From positions 1 to 5,190 of the forward strand of contig DAAJ01000033.1 of the NCBI GenBank assembly GCA_001701115.1: DNA of 5,190 bases, read 5' to 3'. This DNA is from Bacteroidales bacterium GP2. Lineage in GTDB: Bacteria; Bacteroidota; Bacteroidia; Bacteroidales; Muribaculaceae. The notes under the pieces are model-generated. The model ran no database searches and had not been told where the DNA came from. It was given only the letters and a program-made list of their open reading frames with translations. Both the position numbers and the translations under genes were made by a program. The first letter of the stretch is position 1; the number at the start of each line of letters is the position of its first letter. Positions 1 to 5,190 of this stretch are shown here, piece by piece.

Positions 1-2
1 GC

Positions 3-33
3 TTTGCGGTACGCAAAAAATATATTAACTTTG
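3..33 (+). promoter_or_regulatory. Bacteroidetes-type promoter for the TPR gene
   Basis: A TTTG (3-6) is followed after exactly 19 bases by TAACTTTG (26-33). This matches the known Bacteroidetes primary-sigma consensus of a -33 TTTG box and a -7 TAnnTTTG box. Transcription should begin a few bases past 33, around 37-40, giving a leader of roughly 70 bases before the ATG at 107. The match and spacing are seen directly; use as a promoter is inferred. Confidence 0.8.
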
Positions 34-38
34 CCGCT

Positions 39-70
39 CGGAAACCTGCGCTACGTGCGTGGGCGTTCCG
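39..70 (+). promoter_or_regulatory. Extended hairpin in the 5' leader of the TPR gene
   Basis: CGGAA (39-43) pairs with TTCCG (66-70). Inside it, 45-51 can pair with 55-62 (G48-C58, C49-G57, G50-U56, C51-G55, U47-G59, then C46-G61 and C45-G62 around a bulged U60), closing on a three-base loop, UAC. The structure would start at or within a few bases of the predicted transcript 5' end. It is not followed by a T tract, so it is not an intrinsic terminator. A 5'-end stabiliser or a regulatory leader is possible; no known riboswitch class is recognised. Confidence 0.4.
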
Positions 71-106
71 TTGTCTTTGAAATAACATAGGAAATTTAAC
101 TATAAC

Positions 107-787
107 ATGGCTAAACAGAACGAAAGCGAGACCCGTACATCGCTTGACGATATCAATGACCAGCTCACTGGACTTGAGCAGAAAGTGCAGAACAACCAGA
201 AGAAAATCATGTGGGGCATTGCTGCAGTACTCGGAGTAGTGTGCCTTATCCTTATTTGGATTTATGCAGTGCGCCGTCCGGGTATCGAAGCTGCTGACAA
301 TGCAGTGGGTCAGGCTGATATCACTGCAACTTTGGGTAATGATTCCCTCGCTCTTGAGCAGTACAAGAAGGTTGCTGACGATTATGGCTACGAAGCTGGC
401 AACAGGGCTGCGCTTAATGCTGCGATTCTTCTTTACAACCGCAAGGAATACAAAGAGGCAATCAGCTACCTTGAGAAATATTCTCCTAAAGAAGCAATCA
501 TTGGTGCTTCAAGCCAGTCTCTTATGGGTGACTGCTATGTGAACCTCAAGGAATATGACAAAGCAGTCAGCTGCTTCCGCAAGGCTGCAAAAATTTCCGA
601 CAACAATCCTTATTACACTCCTATCTTCCTTATGAAAGAGGCAACTGTGCAGCGTGAACTTAAAAACTACAAGGCAGAAGCTGCGCTTTATAAGGAAATA
701 CTTGACGAATATCCTCAGTTTGCAGGTACAAATGGCATGGATATTGAAAAGTATCTCAAGCGTGCCGAACTTCAGGCTGGAGAGTAA
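107..787 (+). CDS. Membrane-anchored tetratricopeptide repeat protein
   Basis: This 226-residue protein has a short, polar, probably coiled-coil N-terminus (about 12-31). One hydrophobic membrane segment follows (about 34-55, from IMWGIAAVLG to LIWIYAV). The rest is helical with TPR-like units at about 101-130, 135-167 and 172-205; each has the small/aromatic pattern with a Y or NY before a K/D/E-A pair (KEYKEAI, KEYDKAV, KNYKAEA). It lacks a cleavable signal peptide, so it is probably a signal-anchor protein with the TPR part outside the cytoplasm. TPR units usually hold protein partners; the partner is not evident here. The closing MDIEKYLKRAE segment resembles, from memory, a conserved Bacteroidales TPR family often found near ribH, but ribH is not in this window. 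Overall architecture also recalls YfgM-like periplasmic chaperone partners. The ATG at 107 is the only good start after the promoter at 3-33. No terminator lies between this gene and the next, so read-through is possible. Confidence 0.85.
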   Translation: MAKQNESETRTSLDDINDQLTGLEQKVQNNQKKIMWGIAAVLGVVCLILIWIYAVRRPGIEAADNAVGQADITATLGNDSLALEQYKKVADDYGYEAGNRAALNAAILLYNRKEYKEAISYLEKYSPKEAIIGASSQSLMGDCYVNLKEYDKAVSCFRKAAKISDNNPYYTPIFLMKEATVQRELKNYKAEAALYKEILDEYPQFAGTNGMDIEKYLKRAELQAGE

Positions 788-800
788 AATATCCGGAAGT

Positions 801-831
801 TTTGAGAGTCCAAGGATAATACCTATCTTTG
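801..831 (+). promoter_or_regulatory. Bacteroidetes-type promoter for the DUF177-rpmF unit
   Basis: TTTG (801-804), a 19-base spacer, then TATCTTTG (824-831) give a full match to the Bacteroidetes -33/-7 consensus. The promoter starts only 13 bases past the TPR stop codon. Transcription should start at about 835-840. That leaves a leader of only about 15-20 bases before the GTG at 856 and excludes the TTG at 829 from this transcript. Confidence 0.82.
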
Positions 832-855
832 CAAAGTTTTTTAAATAAATCCACT

Positions 856-1449
856 GTGGGAAAGTTTACTGAATACAAATTGCCGCTTAAAACAATGTCA
901 CATGGCACTCATGCGTTTGAGTATCATCTTGGCAAAACGTTCTTCACCAATATGGAGAGCGAGGATATCCATGATGCGGATTTAAATGTGGCGCTCACAG
1001 TTGAGTATAAAGGTGATATTTATTCTCTGGATTTTGCTGTTGAAGGTATTGTCACCCTTATATGTGACAGATGCCTTGACGATCTGGAATATCCGATCGA
1101 CACCACATATCATATCAATGTCAAGTATGGCGAGGATTATAACGATGATTCTGATGACCTCCTCGTAATACCGGAAAGCGACAACTATCTTAATGTTGCT
1201 TACATGATTTATGATACTGTGGCGTTGACTATACCTATCAAGCATGTTCATCCTCTTGGCAAGTGCAACCGCCAGATGAGTGCGATGCTGAAAAAGCACC
1301 GTGCCGGCGGCATTTCTGATGAAGATGCTGATCTCCAGAACCAGCTTATTGAGGAGATGGACTCTATGGACGATGCAGTGGAGCCCCGTACTGACCCAAG
1401 ATGGGACGCGCTTAAAAACATTGCTGGAAACAATGATTCAAACGACTGA
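856..1449 (+). CDS. DUF177/YceD-family protein encoded next to L32
   Basis: This 197-residue acidic protein belongs to the DUF177 (YceD) family, whose genes usually sit directly upstream of rpmF. The family is linked to large-subunit rRNA accumulation in bacteria and plants; its biochemical role is not firmly settled. Visible family marks are the CDRC pair (C70, C73 from the GTG start), the KHVHPLGKC segment ending at C137, and the C-terminal DPRWDALKNI block (about 180-189). Residues about 151-178 are rich in Asp and Glu. The frame is open upstream to a TTG at 829, but that codon lies inside the -7 promoter box. The GTG at 856 gives an N-terminus MGKFTEYKLPLK, which fits my recollection of Bacteroidales homologues. 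An ATG at 895 would remove that conserved start. The gene lies 32 bases before rpmF with nothing terminator-like between, so they are cotranscribed. It probably acts in 50S biogenesis. Confidence 0.88.
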   Translation: MGKFTEYKLPLKTMSHGTHAFEYHLGKTFFTNMESEDIHDADLNVALTVEYKGDIYSLDFAVEGIVTLICDRCLDDLEYPIDTTYHINVKYGEDYNDDSDDLLVIPESDNYLNVAYMIYDTVALTIPIKHVHPLGKCNRQMSAMLKKHRAGGISDEDADLQNQLIEEMDSMDDAVEPRTDPRWDALKNIAGNNDSND

Positions 1450-1481
1450 TTAGAATATAAAAACTATAGAATTATAAAACA

Positions 1482-1667
1482 ATGGCACATCCTAAACGAA
1501 AACAATCAAAGACCCGCACAGCGAAGCGTCGCACACACGACAAGGCCGTTGCCCCCACTCTTGCACTTTGCCCCCATTGCGGAGCATGGCATATCTACCA
1601 CACTGTTTGTGGCGAATGTGGCTACTACCGTGGCAAAATAGCTATCGAAAAGCCCGCTGCCGTTTAA
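1482..1667 (+). CDS. rpmF: 50S ribosomal protein L32
   Basis: This 61-residue basic protein is bacterial L32, a component of the large ribosomal subunit. The N-terminus MAHPKRKQSKTRTAKRR (from residue 1) is typical of the family, with strongly positive rRNA-contacting residues. A C4 zinc ribbon is intact: CPHC (C30, C33) and CGEC (C43, C46). This is therefore the zinc-binding C+ form rather than a cysteine-free paralogue. The length is normal for the family. It ends in a tandem TAA TGA stop (1665-1670). It follows the DUF177 gene in the classical yceD-rpmF arrangement and is expected to be transcribed from the promoter at 801-831. A terminator follows at about 1717-1756. Confidence 0.97.
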   Translation: MAHPKRKQSKTRTAKRRTHDKAVAPTLALCPHCGAWHIYHTVCGECGYYRGKIAIEKPAAV

Positions 1668-1716
1668 TGACGCAGACTCGTTCCCTGTAAGAGGGGCGAT
1701 GTTATTGAAATAAACT

Positions 1717-1756
1717 TCTCCCGAATGTTTTGGCTTTGCCGCTTTGGGAGATTTTT
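1717..1756 (+). terminator. Intrinsic terminator after rpmF
   Basis: TCTCCCGAA (1717-1725) pairs with TTTGGGAGA (1743-1751) over 9 bp with one G-U. A small inner GGC-TTT-GCC stem (1732-1740) lies in the loop, and a run of five T (1752-1756) follows directly. This should end the DUF177-rpmF transcript before fabH. A weaker 4-bp hairpin (CCCT 1683-1686 with AGGG 1692-1695) lies just upstream. Confidence 0.7.
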
Positions 1757-1785
1757 GCATTAACGTATAACAAACAGATAGAAAT

Positions 1786-2769
1786 ATGCTACACGCGAGA
1801 ATATCTGGCATAGCTTCTTATGTGCCCGATGATGTACTCGACAATGAGATGCTTTCTAAAATGGTGGATACCAATGACGAGTGGATTACCACACGCGTTG
1901 GCATCAAGGAGCGTAGGATTCTCAAGCAGGAGGGAGCTGGTTCATCATTCCTCGGGGCTAAGGCTGTAGAAAAGCTTCTTGCTTCAACAGGCACTGCTCC
2001 AGAAGAAGTGGAACTGCTTATTTGCGCTACATCAAATCCTGACTACCGTTTCCCCTCTACCGGAAGCGTCATTTGCCATGATTGCGGTCTCAAAAATGCG
2101 TATGCCTATGACATCCAGGCTGCTTGTGCCGGATTCATTGTTGCGCTTGAAGATGCGTCTGCCTATGTTAAGGCAGGGCTTCGCAAGAAAGTCATTGTAG
2201 TGGCTGCTGAAAAAATGTCCTCTATGGTAAACTACTCAGACAGGAGCACTTGTCCTTTGTTTGGTGACGGTGCCGCTGCTGTGCTTGTTGAGCCAACTGA
2301 GGAAAATACCGGAGTGATTGACGCTGTATTCCATGTTGATGGCGATGGAAGGGATCATCTGCTTATGAAGGCTGGTGGTTCAGTTCTCCCCGCATCACAT
2401 GAAACTGTGGATGCCGGCGACCATTATATTTTCCAGGACGGAAGATATGTTTACAAGCATGCCGTAACAGATATGCTTGAGAGCAGCCTTGACATTGCGA
2501 AGCGCAATAACCTTACAATGGAGGAAGTTGACTATCTTATTCCTCATCAGGCAAATCTCCGTATCATTGAGGCTGTGAGCCAGCGTGCAGGTATCGCACA
2601 TGAAAAAGTGCTTGTGAATATCGAGCATTACGGCAATACCAGTGCTGCATCAATTCCCCTCTGCCTTGATGAATACAAATCAAAGCTGAAAAAAGGCGAC
2701 AAGTTGATTCTCACAGCTTTCGGCGCCGGATTCACATGGGGTGCAATGTACCTCATCTGGGATCTTTGA
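1786..2769 (+). CDS. fabH: Beta-ketoacyl-ACP synthase III
   Basis: FabH is a cytoplasmic enzyme that condenses a starter acyl-CoA (acetyl-CoA, or branched acyl-CoAs in many Bacteroidales) with malonyl-ACP. This starts type II fatty acid synthesis. The 327-residue length is normal. The catalytic triad is complete: C114 in DIQAACAGF, H254 in LIPHQANLRI, and N284 in HYGNTSAAS. The N-terminal DTNDEWITTRVGIKERR segment (about 28-44) and C-terminal AFGAGFTWGA (311-320) are also characteristic. QANLRI (255-260) lies in the region that contacts acyl carrier protein. The ATG at 1786 gives the typical short lead into the first strand. The gene ends with tandem TGA TAG stops. plsX, often located between rpmF and fabH in other bacteria, is absent here. 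Starter preference cannot be read safely from sequence. The gene lies between two intrinsic terminators, and no consensus promoter is visible in 1668-1785. Confidence 0.97.
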   Translation: MLHARISGIASYVPDDVLDNEMLSKMVDTNDEWITTRVGIKERRILKQEGAGSSFLGAKAVEKLLASTGTAPEEVELLICATSNPDYRFPSTGSVICHDCGLKNAYAYDIQAACAGFIVALEDASAYVKAGLRKKVIVVAAEKMSSMVNYSDRSTCPLFGDGAAAVLVEPTEENTGVIDAVFHVDGDGRDHLLMKAGGSVLPASHETVDAGDHYIFQDGRYVYKHAVTDMLESSLDIAKRNNLTMEEVDYLIPHQANLRIIEAVSQRAGIAHEKVLVNIEHYGNTSAASIPLCLDEYKSKLKKGDKLILTAFGAGFTWGAMYLIWDL

Positions 2770-2803
2770 TAGCATTCCGACCACACTTCTGAAAAAAATA
2801 GGA

Positions 2804-2840
2804 CAAAAATAGCATCTTTTAGGGTGCTATTTTTGTTTTA
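2804..2840 (+). terminator. Strong intrinsic terminator after fabH
   Basis: CAAAAATAGCATC (2804-2816) pairs with GGTGCTATTTTTG (2823-2835) over 13 bp with one G-U and a six-base loop, TTTTAG. A T-rich tail (2836-2840) follows, and an A run (2792-2798) precedes it. The A and T flanks make it potentially functional in both directions. It separates fabH from era. Confidence 0.85.
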
Positions 2841-2870
2841 TTATAGAATCACATAAAAAATACAGATATT

Positions 2871-3761
2871 ATGGCAGAAAATCATAAAGCAGGATTTGTA
2901 AATATCGTTGGAAATCCGAACGTTGGTAAATCAACCCTCATGAACGACCTCGTAGGGGAGAGGGTAAGTATCATCACATCTAAGGCGCAGACAACCCGTC
3001 ACCGCATTATGGGAATTGTCAATACTCCTGAGTACCAGATTGTGTTTTCAGACACTCCCGGAGTGCTTTCACCTAAATACAAACTTCAGGAGAGCATGCT
3101 CGGTTACTCTGAGGGTGCGCTGACAGATGCCGATATTCTCCTTTATGTTACAGACGTGGTTGAGGATCCCACAAAGAATGCTGATTTCCTTGCCAAAGTA
3201 GCAAAAGAAAAAGTTCCTGTTCTACTGGTGATAAACAAGATTGATCTTCTGAAAAACCAGGGTGACCTTGAGATTATTGTTGAAAAGTGGAAATCACTCT
3301 TGCCTAATGCGGAGATATTCCCCACATCTGCTAAGGAGCACTTCAACGTGTCCAATATTATGGCGCGTATAGTGGAGCTGCTTCCGGAGAGCGACCCATA
3401 TTTTGGCAAAGATGCTCTAACCGACAAGCCGGCACGATTCTTTGTAACTGAGATTATCCGTGAGAAGATTCTGCTTAACTACGATAAGGAAGTTCCTTAC
3501 TCCGCAGAAGTGATTGTTGAGAAATTTGATGAAAAAGAGGGCGCTATCCATATCATGGCGGTGATTTATGTTGAAAGGGACAGCCAGAAAGGAATTCTTA
3601 TAGGCAAGGCAGGCTCAAAACTCAAAAAGGTTGGCACTGAAGCGCGAAAAGATATCGAAACTTTCTTTGGCAAGCGCGTTTACCTTGAGTTATTCGTGAA
3701 AGTAGAGCCCAATTGGCGTAACAGGGATAATAAACTCCGCTCATTCGGATACATAGAATGA
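2871..3761 (+). CDS. era: GTPase Era
   Basis: Era is an essential GTPase that binds near the 3' end of 16S rRNA and acts in 30S subunit maturation. The 296-residue protein has the standard two-part layout. The N-terminal G domain carries G1 GNPNVGKST (14-22), a switch region around QTTRHR (40-45), G3 DTPG (61-64), G4 NKID (122-125) and G5 SAK (153-155). The C-terminal KH domain carries the RNA-binding GxxG loop in LIGKAGSK (243-250), followed by EARKDIE and LELFVKV (272-278). The closing LRSFGY motif (289-294) is typical, and length is normal. The ATG at 2871 places G1 at the usual position. The leader from 2841 to 2870 is A/T-rich with no Shine-Dalgarno sequence and no clear promoter. The der gene, another ribosome-assembly GTPase, follows 55 bases later. 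Confidence 0.97.
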   Translation: MAENHKAGFVNIVGNPNVGKSTLMNDLVGERVSIITSKAQTTRHRIMGIVNTPEYQIVFSDTPGVLSPKYKLQESMLGYSEGALTDADILLYVTDVVEDPTKNADFLAKVAKEKVPVLLVINKIDLLKNQGDLEIIVEKWKSLLPNAEIFPTSAKEHFNVSNIMARIVELLPESDPYFGKDALTDKPARFFVTEIIREKILLNYDKEVPYSAEVIVEKFDEKEGAIHIMAVIYVERDSQKGILIGKAGSKLKKVGTEARKDIETFFGKRVYLELFVKVEPNWRNRDNKLRSFGYIE

Positions 3762-3780
3762 TTTATCGGGCGGAAATAAT

Positions 3781-3788
3781 TAACTTTG
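3781..3788 (+). promoter_or_regulatory. TAACTTTG -7 promoter element for der
   Basis: TAACTTTG is identical to the -7 box at 26-33. No good TTTG lies 19-21 bases upstream; the best candidate is ATG at 3758-3760 (20-base spacer), which overlaps the end of era. It sits 28 bases before the der ATG in the only era-der gap, which supports function. The weak -33 part lowers confidence. No hairpin terminator lies between era and der, so der may be read both from era and from here. Confidence 0.6.
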
Positions 3789-3816
3789 TAGCATTAATTT
3801 AACTTAAGCGAAATAT

Positions 3817-5133
3817 ATGGGACAACTTGTTGCAATTGTTGGTCGACCGAATGTGGGTAAATCAACCCTGTTCAACCGTCTCACGCAAAGCCGCAGTGCT
3901 ATTGTGGATGATACGGCGGGAACAACCCGCGACCGTCAGTATGGCAAAGTCGACTGGAACGGTAAGGAATTTTCCATTGTAGATACCGGTGGTTGGGTTG
4001 TCAATTCCGATGACATTTTTGAAGAAGAGATAAACAAGCAGGTTCATGTTGCAATCGAGCAGGCGGATGAAATCCTTTTTGTTGTTGACGCGATGAATGG
4101 TGTCACCGATTTGGACGACCGCGTAGCTGAGATTCTCCGTCGGTCAAAGAAACCTGTAATACTTGTGGCAAACAAGGTCGATTCAAATGAATGGCTGTAC
4201 AATGTGCCGGAGTTTTATAGCCTTGGGCTCGGTGAACCTTACCCCGTCAGTGCGGTCAATGGGTTCGGCACAGGTGACCTTCTTGATGAGGTGGTTAAGA
4301 AACTGCCTGAAAAGGATGACGATGATGAGGCACTGGATGATATCCCCAAGTTTGCTATTGTTGGACGTCCTAATGCCGGTAAATCATCGATAGTTAACGC
4401 ATTTATCGGAGAGGAACGTCATATTGTAACAGATATAGCCGGCACTACCCGTGACAGCATATATACCCGTTACAATAAATTCGGTTTCGATTTCTACCTT
4501 GTAGATACTGCTGGTATACGTAAGAAAGCGAAAGTCAACGAGGACATAGAATATTATTCTGTTATCCGTTCCATCCGTGCAATCGAAGCCAGTGATGTAT
4601 GTATCCTCATGATTGATGCCACCCGAGGAATTGAAGGGCAGGATACAAACATTTTCTCACTGATTCAGAGAAACAAGAAAGGTCTGGTTGTGTGCGTGAA
4701 CAAATGGGACCTCGTTGAGAATAAATCCCAGGAAGCAATACGGCATTTTGAAAATGCTATCCGTGAGCGCTTCGCCCCGTTTGTGGATTTCCCTATCATA
4801 TTTACTTCGGCAGTAACCAAACAGAGAATTTTCAAGGTGCTTGAAACAGCGGTGCAGGTTTACCAGAACCGTAAGCGCACTGTGCCTACATCACAGCTAA
4901 ATACAGTGATGCAGGAAGCGATTGCCGCTTATCCGCCACCTGCAAACAAGGGCAAGTATGTGAAGATTAAGTATATCACCATGCTCAAAGGGGCACAGGT
5001 GCCTACATTCATATTCTTCTGCAATTTGCCGCAGTGGGTGAAAGAGCCTTACAGGAGGTATCTTGAGAATAAAATACGCGCAAACTGGGATTTTACCGGA
5101 ACACCGATTAACGTGTTCATGCGTGAAAAATAA
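3817..5133 (+). CDS. der: Ribosome biogenesis GTPase Der (EngA)
   Basis: Der is an essential GTPase with two tandem G domains that acts in 50S subunit assembly. The 438-residue length is normal. G domain 1 has GRPNVGKST (9-17), DTGG (56-59), NKVD (119-122) and SAVN (145-148). An acidic linker follows (about 166-175, KDDDDEALDD). G domain 2 has GRPNAGKSS (183-191), DTAG (230-233), NKWD (295-298) and SAV (331-333). The C-terminal KH-like domain (about 352-438) contains YVKIKYITM and ends in the family signature GTPINVFMREK. All nucleotide-binding motifs are intact in both halves. The leader is A/T-rich without a Shine-Dalgarno sequence, and a TAACTTTG promoter box lies 28 bases upstream. The neighbouring era shares only the general G-domain fold; the two are not recent duplicates, as the C-terminal parts differ. 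Confidence 0.97.
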   Translation: MGQLVAIVGRPNVGKSTLFNRLTQSRSAIVDDTAGTTRDRQYGKVDWNGKEFSIVDTGGWVVNSDDIFEEEINKQVHVAIEQADEILFVVDAMNGVTDLDDRVAEILRRSKKPVILVANKVDSNEWLYNVPEFYSLGLGEPYPVSAVNGFGTGDLLDEVVKKLPEKDDDDEALDDIPKFAIVGRPNAGKSSIVNAFIGEERHIVTDIAGTTRDSIYTRYNKFGFDFYLVDTAGIRKKAKVNEDIEYYSVIRSIRAIEASDVCILMIDATRGIEGQDTNIFSLIQRNKKGLVVCVNKWDLVENKSQEAIRHFENAIRERFAPFVDFPIIFTSAVTKQRIFKVLETAVQVYQNRKRTVPTSQLNTVMQEAIAAYPPPANKGKYVKIKYITMLKGAQVPTFIFFCNLPQWVKEPYRRYLENKIRANWDFTGTPINVFMREK

Positions 5134-5135
5134 AT

Positions 5136-5164
5136 GCTTCCGCGCCTTTTACAGCGCGGGAAGC
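5136..5164 (+). other. GC-rich hairpin downstream of der, without T tract
   Basis: GCTTCCGCGC (5136-5145) pairs with 5154-5164 (GCGC, an extra G, then GGAAGC) over 10 bp with a single bulged G at 5158 or 5159 and an eight-base loop. It starts two bases after the der stop codon. No T run follows (GAATGGATAG), so it is not a classical intrinsic terminator. It may protect the 3' end of the der message, weaken read-through, or belong to a leader of a gene beyond the window. No coding region can be supported in 5165-5190. Confidence 0.4.
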
Positions 5165-5190
5165 GAATGGATAGAGTCGAGGATGGCTAC

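Noticed and set aside
72..79. TGTCTTTG as a second promoter closer to the TPR gene
   Set aside because: The essential TA of the -7 box is missing and no TTTG or TTG lies 19-21 bases upstream.
982..1299. Minus-strand open frame of 105 codons within the DUF177 gene
   Set aside because: It lies wholly antisense to a recognised gene, its composition is unremarkable, and no regulatory signal accompanies it.
1731..1738. TGGCTTTG as a fabH promoter box
   Set aside because: It lacks the TA, has no -33 partner, and lies in the loop of the rpmF terminator hairpin.
1506..1811. Minus-strand open frame of 101 codons across rpmF and the rpmF-fabH gap
   Set aside because: It is antisense to a certain ribosomal gene, crosses a terminator, resembles no known protein, and has no promoter.
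2804..2811. Minus-strand TATTTTTG as a reverse promoter
   Set aside because: It is one arm of the terminator stem, lacks a -33 partner at the right distance, and no minus-strand gene follows it.
2831..2858. TTTTTG followed by TAAAAAAT as an era promoter
   Set aside because: The spacing is about right but the -7 part lacks TTTG, and the T run is explained by the terminator.
2871..5133. era and der as a recent tandem duplication
   Set aside because: They share only universal GTPase motifs; Der has two G domains and a different C-terminal domain, so each is its own ancient family.

Overview
This window looks like a housekeeping stretch of a Bacteroidales chromosome, possibly Muribaculaceae-like; the family assignment is an inference from protein flavour and gene order. 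Three lines of evidence support it. The promoters fit the Bacteroidetes pattern (TTTG, about 19 bases, TAnnTTTG) rather than the sigma-70 pattern. Start codons are preceded by A/T-rich leaders without Shine-Dalgarno sequences. The FabH, DUF177 and TPR proteins read as Bacteroidales family members. All six genes lie on the + strand and appear intact. I see no mobile element, CRISPR array, tRNA, rRNA or phage gene.

Layout. Bases 1-106 hold a very good promoter and a leader with an extended hairpin. Bases 107-787 encode a membrane-anchored TPR protein. Bases 801-831 hold a second near-perfect promoter, followed by a DUF177/YceD-family gene (best start GTG at 856) and rpmF (ribosomal protein L32), which form one unit. 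An intrinsic terminator at about 1717-1756 closes that unit. fabH (1786-2769) follows and ends at a strong 13-bp hairpin terminator (2804-2840). era (2871-3761) comes next, then a TAACTTTG promoter element and der (3817-5133). A GC-rich bulged hairpin follows der, and the window ends.

How the genes fit together. The DUF177-rpmF-fabH order is the old YceD/L32/fatty-acid-synthesis neighbourhood, here without plsX between rpmF and fabH. Era and Der are the two essential GTPases that act in 30S and 50S subunit maturation. The cluster therefore combines ribosome construction (L32, DUF177, Era, Der) with initiation of fatty acid synthesis (FabH). The terminators and internal promoters suggest it is read as several short transcription units rather than one operon.

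I did not find a previously undescribed system. The most useful observations concern gene starts and transcription. The longest reading frame for DUF177 starts at a TTG inside a promoter box and should be shortened. The TPR mRNA has a structured 5' leader. fabH and era sit behind terminators without an obvious promoter of their own.
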